A DNA stretch of 64,000 bases from Cheiracanthium punctorium (GCA_038373885.1 JAWZYV010019574.1:248001-312000), one strand, 5' to 3'; numbered from the stretch's first letter, positions 22,661-35,876 are shown. Notes: generated by a model from the letters alone, not told the origin. Program-made: numbers and translations.

Positions 22661-23554
22661 AGGGCCATAACCAGAGGGGGGGCTATGGGGGCTGAGCCCT
22701 ACCTAGCAGGCTTTCAGCCACCCCTAAGATTTTCAAAAAAGTTGTAAATTTATAGATAAATACTATTGTTTAGAATGATTTTTAACAATCGTTATATTTT
22801 ACATCATTAAAAATAACTATTGTTTTGGCGGGAATTTCTTATCACAATTGCTAGACTTCTATATATATACAATTAATTAATTTTCTTCTCTTGGTTGCGC
22901 GTAGCATCAGATCTAGGATTTTTCCGAGAACACAAAACTGCCATGCCACGCAAAGATTTCTAGGGGGAGTAAAAACTTAAATTTTCAACGTGTTCATGTT
23001 TGCATTCAAAATGGCGGCGAAAATTTTCAACATTTGCTGTGAGGACTGATACTGTAAAAAATTGGAATTCAATTATGTTTTTCAAAAACAAAATGATCAC
23101 AGGATTAAGTAACGTGTGTCTCCGTTTCTGTTTTACCTCACACATAAAGTTGTAACAGTCCCCAACAGTGCTCGAAATCGTATAGTTGCCACATTCGTCA
23201 GATTTTTAGGTAATAAGAGAAACCAACGGGCAGTCTTTTAAATTGATCGCTCTGGATAATATTTATATTTTTGCTTTATCATACATATTTAAAATGAAAC
23301 ATAAATAAAATGGATTTTTCAGTAAATTTTCTTTTGAATATTATTCATGCAATCTCAATGTAAAATTTACTAACATAATGAATGTTAAATATTTTTAAAA
23401 TACGGCGTTTTTTGAAACAAATACTCTAAAAAAAAATATACAAATTGAAAAACAGTCTCTTCCCTCGCCCCTCAATTACTAATACTTATATTCGGTCAGC
23501 CCCCCTAACTAGATTACTAAGCCCTACCTAACATTTCATCCTGGTTACGGCCCT
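22661..23554. mobile_element. 894-bp element with AGGGCC(A/G)TAACCAG ends
   Basis: Left end AGGGCCATAACCAG, right end (reverse complement) AGGGCCGTAACCAGGATG, with G/C runs just inside. It is hAT-like in appearance. It interrupts an S1 unit (CTATTCC ... GAGTATTATAGG), but no target duplication is visible, so a deletion or an odd mechanism is possible. AT-rich interior without a gene. Confidence 0.65.
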
Positions 23555-24225
23555 GAGTATTATAGGCTAATTTTCATACATATAACATAAATACAGCTCT
23601 TTTACAGGGACACATAAAAAATTCTAATACATAATTCTCTATCGGTATCTCTGTAACTACTAGATGGATTCCTAAACTTTTTTCCCTGATTGAAAGCTAC
23701 ACTATTTCTGAGTATTATAGGCTACCTTTTATGCATACATCATAAATAGATCTTTTCCAGGGACGCTAATAAGAATTACACTAAGATCCATTTGTATCTC
23801 TGACTGAACCGATTATAAAACTGTTTTCGCTGATAAAAAGCTACACTATTGAGTAACATAATTACCTTTCTAGGACAAATCACAATTTTACAAGGACACT
23901 CATAAGAATTAAATTATTCTTGATTGCCCTCTCTGTAACAACTGAATCAAGTTTAAATAATACATTAAGCTGTATGGGCATCTCTGTAACTACTGAATTG
24001 TTTCTAAAACTTTTGTCACTGATAGAAAGCTATACTATTTCTAAGTAATATAAGCTACCTTATAGTACATTTTTACACATACCTAAATATCACATTTTTA
24101 CAGGGACACTCATAAGAATTACATTATGCTTTACCGGCATCACTGTATCTTACTGAGTTGATTCGGAAGATTTAATCACTGATAGAAAGCTACACTATTT
24201 CTGTGTAACATACTCTAACGGCGCT
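23555..24225 (+). repeat. Satellite S1, last units
   Basis: Four to five S1 units up to about 24225, where the satellite stops. 24226-24497 resembles the interior of Helitron X (compare 46960-47100: TCTGAAAAT...CCGTTCC, CGAGAGTCAAAAA...AAATCATTTG). Confidence 0.8.
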
Positions 24226-24837
24226 TTTTGACCAATCCCCTCGAAGTTTTGCGCAAGTGCATAAAAAGATGCAGGACGAGTTATTGTCCACTTTGAAAAT
24301 CTGAAAATATATCCGTTCCTTAATTTTTAGCGATTTTCAGCTCCTTTTAATATCGAGAGTCAAAAATATAAATCATTTGAATGATACAAACTTTTGTATT
24401 GTAAGTAATGTAACGTCGTTATGATGTCGCGTTAGAGTTTGAAGGGAACAACGTGATTAAAGTACGTTTCATATAGCTTCTTGATAACACCCATCACCAA
24501 AGAAAGCCAAATTAAATGATTAATAAATTAGATATGTGATCTCCATCACATATATACTCCCCTCAACCAGGAAAAAAATTTTGAAGAATTTTTTTTTTAA
24601 TTAGTTACAATTAATGTCCAAAAAAAATTTAAATTAAATGCTCTGTTTGGCTAGCTTAAACAATTAAGAAAATCATAAACATATTCAGACAAAATTATAC
24701 AATTGCAAAATTACTGCTGACCACCACCTAATAAATGTTTAGAGAAGAAAAAAAAATGTCATGACACAATAAAAATAAGAACTGCTAGCAATACAAAAGT
24801 AAATGTCGACAAAATAAAAAGGGAGCATTTAGCTCAC

Positions 24838-24894
24838 AATACAAAGGGGCATTTTAGCTCATCCTTTCTTTCAAACAAGGGGCATTTTAGCACA

Positions 24895-24927
<33 letters not shown>

Positions 24928-24985
24928 AAGGGGCATTTCAGCACACCCTTTATTTTTTTAAAAAATTGAGCATTTCAAGCTCATG
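24838..24985. repeat. Short GGGGCATTTTAGCTCA repeats with poly-T
   Basis: Four or five imperfect units around GGGCATTTTAGC(T/A)CA, spaced by A/T tracts including a 26-base T-run (24898-24923). Confidence 0.7.
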
Positions 24986-25063
24986 TGCACATCAAAGATA
25001 TACTACTTAAACTTGCAGTGAGTACTCAAAATTATAATTATAAACAAGCACTGTTGAATGATT

Positions 25064-25065
<2 letters not shown>

Positions 25066-25152
<87 letters not shown>
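25066..25152. repeat. (AT)n microsatellite
   Basis: About 43 uninterrupted AT dinucleotides. Confidence 0.97.
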
Positions 25153-25154
<2 letters not shown>

Positions 25155-27041
25155 ATAAGGCCTTTAAATATCAGAATTATGTATCAAAAATACTTCTCAA
25201 TTGACAAAATAAAACAATATATTCAAAGCATAATATGATACTATGATACTCAAAAAAAAAAAAAATTTTTATGTTTGATGGTAATTTTTCATGCCGTTCT
25301 GTACCATCAGAATTGTAATAATGTTTTAAATTGTACATGACATAATAGTATTTTGACATACATATCTGTATATCATAAGAAAAATAAACACATTCAATTA
25401 AAAAAATTATACTTGCACAAAATGCCAATGAAAAAATACTTTAAGGAAATTGTATATCAATCTGTACAATACAATCAACGAACATCAATCTAAGTACAAT
25501 TAAAAAAAGATCTCAGAAAAAGGTTTAAGTGTTATTGGACAGTCACATATTTATTTATTTATTTTAAATTTTCAAGTTAGAGATAATACTAAATGAATAA
25601 TTTTATTTTATTATTTTATGTCTGTGAAATTATTTACTTTAGAAGTCATCATTTATTAAGTGTTTTGTTTTAACTTTAAAAAACAAAGATATATTAACAG
25701 ACAGCAAAAATTCCTAATACACATGTGATAGCTGCTGGTCCAGCCAGACAGTACACAGAAACAAACAGACATCCAAGTAAGTGCAGCCGTCACAAACTTA
25801 GGAAGCAAACATACAACAAAATCTGATGTGTCCAACACATGACTTCCTTGCACGTCTATTAATTCAAAAATGTTTTATACGCACTTCCTCTAAACTTATT
25901 TGTTTGAAAGAGATAAAGTATCAATAATAGTAAGGTATAGCGATTTCTAGCCAAATATTTCGATATCGCCAAGCTGAGTTCAATTTGAAAGATTTCCTTC
26001 TGACACTTTATTTGGCGATATTTCACCAAAAGCCGACAAACTTGAGATAGTTTGCGAGATTTTGGGGATAGCCAAAGTAGTCATTGACCACTGACTTTCA
26101 ATGAATTGAATGCATCCATACACCTTAATGTATTTAAAGTCATTTGGCTCACCCTATAAATAAATTCCCAGTCGATTGCTGTCAAAAAAGATATTGAAAA
26201 CAGTTAGATATTATAATATAGTTCTAAATACAAAAGTTCAAAATTGTACGGGTTAAAGTTTTAGAGTTATACAAAATACGAAATAATTTTTGGCGCCAAA
26301 TTTGGCGATATTTCGGCGAAACTCGTCAATGTCGACGACATTTGGCGAGATTTTAAGCATGGACCAACAATGACAGATTATCGCCAAATTTGGCGATATT
26401 TCGCCAAAACTCGCCAAGAACGATGACAAATGGCGATACTTTGGGCATGGACCAAATGACTGACTATCGCCAAATTTGGCAATATTTCGCCAAAACTCGC
26501 CAAGGTCGAGGACAGACGGCGAGTTTTTGGGCATGTACCAAACAATGACTGTCTACAGTTGTATTATATTGAAGATGTCCATAGACATTAAAGTACTAAA
26601 ATTCTTTTCGGTGGTCCTGTAAATAAACTCTCCAGTAGATTGGAACCAAAAATCGAGATACACAACTAGATGTTACAACATTCTTATATATGAAATTTCA
26701 TAATAGTTTTTGAGATTTGAGAGTTAAATATGCACACACGTACACCAAAAGTCGCCAAGCTTGGCGACTTTTGGCATAGTTCTTGAGGGAGGCACGTGAC
26801 CGTGGTCGGACCATTACCTAACTTATGTGGTAGGACGATATTGTGCTTGAAATGGATGAATGCCCCTAAAATTGCCATTGACCGTAATGTATTGGAAATC
26901 TTTTGAGTGTTCCTGTAGCAGAACTACAAATGATAAAGACACTTTTTTTAATGCAGAAATTCATTTTCCAACTCTTTACAGCATACATCACTTCTGAGTC
27001 GTTTGAAATAGCCCAATACCTCTAAAAAACGCTTTGATGAA

Positions 27042-27730
27042 TTTCGGCCCATAGAGCGTAATGTATTTCGAATCTTTTGGGCGGTTCTGTAGATAAACTA
27101 TCCAGTCGAATGGAATCGAAAGGGGAGGTGCACAACTAAATGTTACAACTATCCAAAATATGAAGTTTCGACATTCTACGCTTAATAGCTTTTGAGTTAG
27201 GCGAGTTTAATGAATTTCGGCCCATAGAGCGTAATGTATTTCGAATGTTTTGGGCAGTCCTGTAGATAAACTATCCAGTCGAATGGAACCAAAAGGAGAG
27301 GTGCACAACTAGATGTTACAACTATCCAAATTATGAAGTTTCGACATTCTACGCCTAATAGCTTTTGAGTTAGGCGAGTTTAATGAGTTTCGGCCCATTG
27401 AGCGTAATGTATTTCGAATGTTTTGGGCAGTCCTGTAGATAAACTATCCAGTCGAATGGAACCAAAAGGAGAGGTGCACAACTAGATGTTACAACTATCC
27501 AAAATATGAAGTTTCGACATTCTACGCCTAATAGCTTTTGAGTTAGGCGAGTTTAATGAATTTCGGCCCATAGAGCGTAATGTAATTCGAATCTTTTGGG
27601 CGGTCCTGTACATAAACTATCCATTCGATTGCCACCAAAAGGGGAGGTGCACAACTAGATCATAGAACAATCCTAAATATCAAATCTCAACATTCTACGA
27701 CCAATAGTTTTTGAGATATGCGAGTTACAT
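27042..27730 (+). repeat. 173-bp tandem repeat, about four units
   Basis: TTTCGGCCCATAGAGCGTAA recurs at about 27042, 27215, 27388 (with a T/G change) and 27561, an exact 173-bp period. FBE copy 3 has about three units (35135-35640). Unit number therefore varies between copies. Confidence 0.9.
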
Positions 27731-27793
27731 ACATACGTACGTACATACGTACGTACATACGTACGTACGTACATACGTACGTACGTACGTACA
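27727..27793. repeat. ACGT/ATAC tetranucleotide microsatellite
   Basis: ACATACGTACGT-type repeats, self-complementary, so the strand can fold on itself. Shorter in FBE copy 3 (35639-35660) and minimal in copy 1 (near 18318). Confidence 0.9.
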
Positions 27794-28013
27794 GACGGCA
27801 TGGAAAAACTGACCACAGCAGACTCGCCGCTGGTCAAAATGAGTTGCAGACGCGTTAATATGATCGTGCATGCTAGCCTACGATAGGATGCATCGAAAAA
27901 AATTTTAAAATTAAATTTAGAGGTAGTCAAAATCGGTTTTTTTGTCGAAATTTGGCCCCCAAAATTTTTCGGGATCACATTACTTCCTTATACTACGTAC
28001 AAGGAAGTAACAA

Positions 28014-31000
28014 GCATGCACTAATATATCAGTGTCTGACAAGGAAGTTTTTACATATGCGAAAGCCGGAAAAGTAAAATGAAATTAATCTCAAAAATAG
28101 CAGGACAGTTAATTTTGAAGTTTAATATATAGCTCAAAATTGAAGGTATTTGAGGTCATACGGTGGAAAAATCAACTAAATTATTTTTGAAAAATTGAAG
28201 AAAAGAATGTGTCATTTAAGTGACCACATTAAAATTTTTTAAAGTGACAAAATTGTGAAAGAAAAACACAAAAGTACAAATAAAATGCACTAAAATGAAA
28301 TTACAAAACAATACAATATACCCTAAAATTTCACTTATTAAATGTCAAGTGTTAATCTGATCAATAGATAAACATTTTATTAATAAAATATATGAAGAAA
28401 CAACAGTTAACAAAAATAACTACAAATAAGCACAATCAAGTAATCAGATAATTGTAAATACTCTGAAAATATATTTCAACTAATGTGGTATTTTATAACA
28501 CTGTGAATACTTGTCAAAATAATATTGTATTAATTTACAAAAAGGTACATAAGAGTTTTAAATATATCATATTGTAGAAAAAGAAAATAATGAGATATTT
28601 CAAAGTATGATGTTATGTTTGTGTGTGTGAACAAAAGAGAGGCAAGACAAATACAGTGTGTAAAAAAAATGAACTGTACTACAGTACATCATAGTGAAAA
28701 TGTAACAAATATTCAAAAATTTTGTGTGTAACAAATTGTGAATAATGAACTCAGAATGAGCAGTACATTAGTGTGAACATGTTTGTGTATGTGAACATAT
28801 AAGACATAAACACAAGTGTGATGAAAAAAAAAAAAAATCAAGTGTGTGAAAGGCTGAGAGTCAGCAAGCGTAAGCAATGTAAATAAAAACAACAACATGA
28901 AAAAAATGCAAGTAGATGTGGAAAAAGAGTGTAATTGTGGACAAACACAAACTTCAAAGATCAGTGACTATTCAAGTATGAATCTTATTTGAAGTACAAC
29001 AAACAATGTGTCATATTGTGTAATTGAGAAAAGGAAAGAAAAGGTAATCAAATGAATACCACTATACTCTTCCAAAGAATGCATGTTTTAAACAGAGGCA
29101 TATCAATGGCAGGAAAAAACAAAACAATAAAACAGTGTATCAAAAAGGTAAACAAGTGTGAACAGTACAACTTATGGTAAACATGTAAAACTTGTATTAA
29201 AAAGGCCAAAATATGGAGTGAAACACAAAAATATAAGGTACTCTTTAAAAAAATGTTCAAAACAAATAATGTGTAAACAAAAATCAGTCAACATGGTGAC
29301 TGTAAATAATAGCATGTTCAAAGAAAAAAAAAGTGTAAAAATATATGACAAAAAAAGAAACAGTATATTGTGAGGTAAGAAAAAAAAAAAACTGAAAGAA
29401 TATGTATGCTGTGCCATGGACTTTAATATGCAAAATTGCAGTGTGTAAGAGTGAGTAAAAAGTGTGTGCCTTAGAAAGGCCTTACCATGGACTTCATTAT
29501 TGCAAGAGTGTGAAAAGACATGTAATTGAAGACTGTCAAGATTATAAAAAGAGTAAAGAAAAAAATAACGATGTATGTGTACCTTAGTAGAGGCAGTACA
29601 ATGAACATAAAAATGTAAAATGTAGTACGAGAAAAAATTCAAACACTATAAAGATAACTAAGAGGAATATTTAAGCAAATAAAAAATTAAACAAATAAAA
29701 AGAAATATACACAAAACATATAAAGTAATAAGTAAAACTGATATTCATCTTAAAAATTAATGGGTCTTATCTTTTTGCAAAATTAATAGGTAATTGAAAG
29801 TAACGCCATGTACTAAAATCTCAAATAACGCTACATTTACTCTACTTAAGAAAAATGCACATTTTATATAAAGCACTTAACTTTCATAATTTAATTTTTA
29901 ATGTATACATAATAGCAATAAAGGAAATAATCATTGTTAGAAAAACCCAAAGTTATGTAGAATTATTTTATACAGTATACATAAATACACCACTGAAACA
30001 TTCCTTTTTTTTTTACATATATAAAATTATCGCCACTTAAATATCACTATATCAAAAATAATTGTTGAAAAATTAAATTATTCAGTGTTCCTTTTCGGTA
30101 CAGTTATTTCGATTTTGTGAAGTCCCGATAGAAACACCACTTTTACCCTTAAATAAAATGTTCTCTATTCAAAAGCAAAGAAAACAATATTACATACTTT
30201 GTTACTTCTATTTCAATCTTTGTGTCACATGTTACGCAGCTGACCAATGTCTGATCAGCAAAACTCCTTCATTTTCAAGGCGAAGTACGAGCGAGCCGAG
30301 TACAAAAAAACAAAACAAAAAGCTAAACAGAGGTGTGAGATGACACAGTTTTCCTCTCACGTTCATTCCAGTGCACGGAGACATGCACAATAACATGATA
30401 TCAGTACGTCACATGCCGGAATGAACTAATAATTTTTTTTTACACACAGAGTTCGGCTTCCATAATCAGTCTCCTAAGCTAAGAATGCCAGGCAGAAAAA
30501 TATTCAGTGTCATTACGTATTAATCGCACCCCAAGGAGAAACAAAACCGATGAAGTGATGCAAAACAAAACTGCACAATTCTGTAAAAGCACAGTTAGGA
30601 TTCGGGATCCTTGAGAATATGAGCCATACGAAACACATGGTTGACACGAACACACTGAATCCGGCTAGAGATCACCACAGCGGGCCGAGCACCAGATGAA
30701 TAAATGGCTATCCACAAGTTGTAAGTTCCCGACCACGAAAATGGAAGTCAAGCCATCCTGAAGGAGTAGTAACATGCTGGATATATACAAGTTGGATACT
30801 GTACGCTTCCATTTGCTAAGCCACTAAAAATGCAGGAGCAGGCAGATTTCTGAATGCTGACATCCAACGGTCGGAAATGATTCCATCCGAGTGCCGTTTG
30901 CTAAGCCACCACCAAAAAATGCAACACAAGTGCCTGGGTAGGCACAAATTTGTGTAAAGAAGTTGAGAGGTTTTGGCTGTTTTAAATTATTAAGTTGCGT

Positions 31001-31060
31001 TGTGACATGAAAATCCAGGTTCGATACACTTGGTTGCAATAAAATAAAAAGACGTTAAAA
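28014..31060. other. AT-rich region without recognised genes
   Basis: Interior and leader of the putative LARD-like element. 28620-29640 is A-rich with many GTGTGAA/AAGTGTG words but no clear period. 30240-31060 is less AT-rich and contains a near-duplicate phrase GTTTGCTAAGCCAC (about 30816 and 30897). No protein family is recognisable on either strand. Confidence 0.4.
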
Positions 31061-31613
31061 TACTTAAAACTATTTTATTAAACATATACTATTGAAACAT
31101 TATTATAACGGGCGGTGGTGGCTCAGCGAAAATAAAATGACGTCCTAAATGGACAGTGCAATTAAGATGGTATCACTTAAAAATTACGCCAGCACAGAAT
31201 TACACATTGGCGAGAACAATAACTTGGTCGAGATAAATAACGCCAATTCCAGAGCAACCCTAACAGTTAATCCAATAAAATTAAAAATGACGTAATCGCG
31301 AGCAAATAATTTTGAAGACGAGGCAGGGCAACAAAAAATAACTTACACCAACGCTATGCCAAATGAGGGGAAACAAAAAGCCGTTGATATTGCAAATGGA
31401 CGCAATTAAAATCTATTTTTAGCACACCGGTCCGAAGAGATGAATAAACAAAAAGAATAGTGCATACGGGAAAAGCGAAAATACAGATTTAAAAGCCAAA
31501 ACGGCAGAAAAATGGAAACAGAAGTGATTTAGAATACATGATTTTGGATAGATTACATTAAAGAAAGCCAAATTAAATGATTAATAAATTAGATATGTGA
31601 TCTCCATTACAAG

Positions 31614-32490
31614 TTCCTGTCTTCTTTTTCCAGAGCAAATTTTTACATATTAAGCAAAACCCAGCAGAGCTTTTGAATATTGCATTCTAGTCAAAATTTG
31701 CTCCCATTTTTATACACAAACTGATTTTAGCAGACAGACCCATCAAGACTTGTTTTGCCTCGAACCAATTTGAGAGTCCTGAGACCAACAGATTTTGGGT
31801 ACGATTTCTTCATACTAATTTCAGACTATGTCATTTCATTTCACTGTTCTGTGAAATAATGAAAATACTTTTACATGGGAAAATCTTTGAATTGTCATTA
31901 TTTTAATAGAATGTACCACTGATTTCCGCATTGCAGGTGTTACGGAGGTTTACAGTACAACAATGAGAGTGAACATGAACTCTAGAGAATACTATGGCTC
32001 AGACACTTTTTTGCTAGAAACTTAGCTTTAGAAAAAACACCAGATGAAGAACTTTAATAAAGCTAACCTGGAAATTTGTGATCCTTATCGTTTTCTGCAA
32101 GTTTCCATTTTTTGAAAATCATTTTTCCATTATGAAAATGCATAAGTGTACAGCGTATTATATGTTGCTATTGTTAGCTATGCTATATAAATGCATGTGT
32201 GCTTGTGTATACAATGTAAACAAAACTTACTAATGCATGAATACTTGATATGAAGGCTAAAGTAAGTTACTTTTAGAAAATCGACAAAAACAAAATTATA
32301 CATGGTTTGAAACAAAAAATGTTATGATTATAACATAACCTGCTTGAAATTATAAAATTTAACAGCTTTTCAAATATAACCTCTAACTTATCTAACTTTA
32401 ATAAAGTGCCTGATTTCAGAATGTTATTAAAAATAACAAAATAGGCAGACTTCAATTTTTGAATCTCAAATATATATCTATATATATAAT
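31614..32490. other. Unannotated AT-rich sequence
   Basis: No gene, tandem repeat or paired element ends seen. A short CT-rich stretch near 31620 is the only compositional feature. Confidence 0.4.
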
Positions 32491-32764
32491 CACGGGTCAT
32501 AGCCAGGGGGTGGGCCATAAGGACATGGGCAACCACTGAAATGTTCAATTTTTATAATTGGATGTCAGTAAATCACGCATTTTTGTGAGAATTCTACATT
32601 TTTCATCTTTCAGGCACCCCACAAATTTTTTTTCTAGCTACATCGATATATTTATATATATATATATACGTGTGTTCATTTATGTGTACATGTATATATT
32701 TAAAAGCCCCCTTTGGAAAATTTGGAGGCCCCCCCCCTATAAAAACGGAATAGCTATGGACCTG
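32491..32764. mobile_element. hAT-like MITE, decayed
   Basis: Left end CACGGGTCATAGCCAGGGGG and right end (reverse complement) CAGGTCCATAGC, with C-run and TATATA interior. The flanking 8 bases are not a convincing duplication, so it is old or the ends are imprecise. Confidence 0.5.
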
Positions 32765-32788
32765 ATATGGAGGTATATTATTTGGTTA

Positions 32789-32996
32789 CGGTAAAATCAC
32801 TCATTTTGGCAAGGCTTTAATTTTCGAGATTTTCACAAGCCCGTCTAAAAATACCTTACAGTTGTCTTGGAAAAAGGGGTGCTATATTCAGATACTTTCG
32901 GGATTTTTAAATTTTCAGTTCAGTTCACAATTTGAGAAATTTTCAGCTCAAAAATCACAGATATCTTCATGTTCCCGAAAATAAGTGATTTAACAG
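32789..32996. mobile_element. 208-bp TA-flanked MITE
   Basis: Ends CGGTAAAATCACT and CTGTTAAATCACTTATTTT (reverse complement of right end), TA on both sides (32787-32788, 32997-32998). The interior (GGATTTTTAAATTTTCAG, TTTTCAGCTCA) matches the MITE at 36795-37271. TA duplication and size suggest a Tc1/mariner-type MITE. Confidence 0.7.
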
Positions 32997-33627
32997 TATT
33001 CAACTTAAACAAAATGAATATTTTCGATCTTTTAAATGCTCATTTGCTTTTTAAGATATTGTGAAAATTGTTAAATTTTATTGATGCCTAGTATTAAAAT
33101 ATCTGCAGTGAATCAAACAAAACTAAAAGTTGGTGAATGACCTCTTGAATTTAAGAGCTCCTTCTAGTTAAATAAAATGCCTTCTCTATTGACAATTTCA
33201 CCAAGCATGATAACCTGTAATCTTTTAACAAAACACAGAAGTTATAACATTGCTTTCTATACTTTTATTTTTTGTACTCCTACAATGTGTTGATTTAAAT
33301 TCAGGCTCTTTAGAAATCTGCATTACATACTCTAATTGTTTGTACATCAAAATGAATTTAAAAAAACATACAACAAGTTTAAAATAAAAAATATACATTA
33401 GAAACAAAAATTAAGCTTTGCTTAGGTCAATAGCTGTGTCTCAAATTTCTCAGGGGAACTTTCATATATATATATTCAAAAATTCATAAAGTTTTTCATA
33501 TCTCATGTTAATTCCTTTCAAGGTTGGCTAGGAAAACTTAATTCATACCACCGTTTTCCAGAAAGCCACTAACAATAATGAAATCGTCAATTTCCATTCA
33601 AAACCCCCATTTAAATTTAAAATTGCA

Positions 33628-33990
33628 GCTGTTCATTCATATGTTAATCTCGCAATAAAAATATGCTCTAATGAAATTCTCCTCAAAGAAGAAATTTAAT
33701 TCCTCAAAAATCAATGTAAAAATTGCAGGATACTCCAACTGCATTGTCAAGAATCTTTACAAAAGTTGAATTAAAAATCTGGAACAAATTGATAATCAAC
33801 AAATAGAAAAACAAAACTATACAAAAGCCATACCCTACTGCAAGGGAGCAGCCATAAAAATATCTTTAAACATACACGTAGTGATAAAGATATAATAGAA
33901 AATGAAGAAACCACCAGAATCCATAAAATAAATTTCACGAATAACAACTCATATAAACCTGGCTGCTACATAGGTATGACAAAAAGAAAA
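33628..33990 (+). pseudogene. Penelope-like element RT C-terminus and GIY-YIG start
   Basis: Across frameshifts and stops the plus strand reads HSYVNLAIKICSNEILLKEE, then VKIAGYSNCIVKNLYKS, KAIPYCKGAAIKI and, near 33960, SYKPGCYIGMTKRK. The order (basic thumb-like region, IPYxKG, then a YIGxTKR motif) matches Penelope-like retroelements, where the reverse transcriptase is followed by a GIY-YIG endonuclease. The frame is broken by FBE copy 3 just after YIGMTKRK and resumes at 35882. Upstream reverse-transcriptase catalytic motifs were not found. This is a dead 3' fragment. Confidence 0.6.
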
Positions 33991-33991
33991 A

Positions 33992-35876
33992 AATCTGATG
34001 TGTCCAACACATGACTTCCTTGCACGTCTATTAAATCAAAAATGTTTTTTACGCACTTCCTCTAAACTTATTTGTTTGAAAGATATAAAATATCAATAAT
34101 AGTAAGATATAGCGATTTATAGCCAAACATTTCGATATCGCCAAGCTGAGTTCAATTTGAAAGATTTCTTTCTGACACTTTATTTGGCGATATTTCACCA
34201 AAAGCCGACAAACTTGAAATAGTTTGCGAGATTTTGGGGATAGCCAAAGTAGTCATTGACCACAGACTTTCAATGAATTGAATGCATCCATAAACCTTAA
34301 TGTATTTAAAGTCATTTGGCTCACCCTGTAAATAAATTCCCAGTCGATTGCTGTCAAAAAAGATATTGAAAACCGTTAGATATTATAATATAGTTCTAAA
34401 TACAAAAGTTAAAAATTCTACGGGTTAAAGTTTTAGAGTTATACAAAATACAAAATAATTTTTGGCGCCAAATTTGGCGATATTTCGGCGAAACTCGTCA
34501 ATGTCGACGACATTTGGCGAGATATTAAGCATTGACCAACAATGACATATTATCGCCAAATTTGGCGACATTTCGGCAAAACTCGCCAAGGTCGAGGACA
34601 GACGGCGAGATTTTGGGCATGTACCAAACAATGACTGTCTACAATTGTATTATATTGAAGATGTCTATAGACATTAAAGTACTGAAATTCTTTTCGGTGG
34701 TCCTGTAAATAAACTCTCCAGTAGATTTTAACCAAAAATCGAGATGCACAACTAGATGTTACAACAATCTTATATATGAAATTTCATAATAGTTTTTGAG
34801 ATTTGAGAGTTAAATATGCACACACATACACAAAAAAGTCGCCAAGCTTGGCGACTTTTGGCATCGTTCTTGAGGGAGGCACGTGACCGTGGTCGGATCA
34901 TTACCTAACTGATGTGGTAGGACGGTATTGTGCTTGAAATGGATGAATCTCCTAAAATTGCCATTGACCGTAATGTATTGGAAATCTTTTGAGTGTTCCT
35001 GTAGCAGAACTGTAAATGATAAAGACACTTTTTTTAATGGAGAAATTCATTTTCTAACTCTTTACAGCATATATCACTTCTGAGTCGTTTGAAATAGCCC
35101 AATACCTCTAAAAAACGCTTTGATGAATTTCGGCCCATAGAGCGTAATGTATTTCGAATTTTTAGGCGGTTCTGTAGATAAACTATCCAGTCGAATGGAA
35201 CCGAAAGGGGAGGTGCACAACTAGATGTTACAACAATCCTAAATATAAAGTTTCGACATTCTATGCCTAATAGTTTTTGAGATATGCGAGTTTAATGAAT
35301 TCCGGCCCATAGAGCGTAATGTATTTCGAATGTTTTGGGCGGTCCTGTAGATAAACTATCCAATCAAATGGAACCAAAAGGGGAGGTGCACAACTAGATG
35401 TTACAACTATCCAAAATATGAAGTTTCGACATTCTACGCCTAATAGTTTTTGAGATATGCGAGTTTAATGAATTCCGGCCCATAGAGCGTAATGTATTTC
35501 AAATCTTTTGGGCGGTCCTGTACATAAACTATTCATTCGATTGCGACCAAAAGGGGAGGTGCACAACTAGATCATAGAGCAATCCTAAATATCAAATCTC
35601 AACATTCTACGACCCATAGTTTTTGAGATATGCGAGTTACATACATACGTACGTACGTACAGACGGCATGGAAAAACTGACCACAATAAACTCGCCGCTG
35701 GTCAAAATGAGTTGCAGACGCGTTAATATGATCGTGCATGCTAGCCTACGATGAGATGCATCGAAAGAATTCTTAAAATTAAATTTAGAGGTAGTCAAAA
35801 TCGGATTTTTTGTCGAAATTTGGCCCCCAAAATTTTTCGGGATCACATTACTTCCTTATACTACGTACAAGGAAGT
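33992..35876 (+). mobile_element. Foldback-ended element FBE, copy 3
   Basis: Same ends as copy 2 (AATCTGATGTGTCC ... TACAAGGAAGT), flanked by A5 on both sides (33987-33991, 35877-35881). It has three 173-bp units instead of four, fewer GGCGATATTTCGCC repeats (34465-34600) and only a short ACGT microsatellite. It splits the Penelope-like remnant. Confidence 0.8.

Larger units (their letters stand above)
25820..28008 (+). mobile_element. Foldback-ended element FBE, copy 2
   Basis: Starts AATCTGATGTGTCCAACACA, whose ATGTGT/ACACAT arms form a hairpin, then GACTTCCTTGCACGT. Ends ACGTACAAGGAAGT, whose ACTTCCTT/AAGGAAGT arms form an 8-bp stem with 27982-28008. Flanked by AACAA on both sides (25815-25819, 28009-28013). 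The interior has TTTGGCGCCAAA/GGCGATATTTCGCC palindromes (26288-26525), a 173-bp tandem repeat and an ACGT-type microsatellite. No coding sequence. Confidence 0.8.
24498..31613 (-). mobile_element. Putative LARD-like LTR retrotransposon
   Basis: An exact 48-bp direct repeat (24499-24546 and 31560-31607) lies 7061 bp apart. On the minus strand the right copy starts TGTAATGGAGATCACATATC and the left copy starts TGTGATGGAGATCACATATC. The left copy is preceded by a purine stretch (TTGAGGGGAGTATATA), like a polypurine tract before a 3' LTR. The 3' LTR is cut off after ~50 bp. 31100-31613 would be the 5' LTR, with TTTATT (minus AATAAA) near 31075. No gag or pol is visible; the 156-residue frame at 29172-29642 is low-complexity. 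FBE copy 2 is inserted within it. Confidence 0.45.

Noticed and set aside
29172..29642. 156-residue minus-strand frame
   Set aside because: Low-complexity F/L/S/H composition from an A-rich tract; no family motif.
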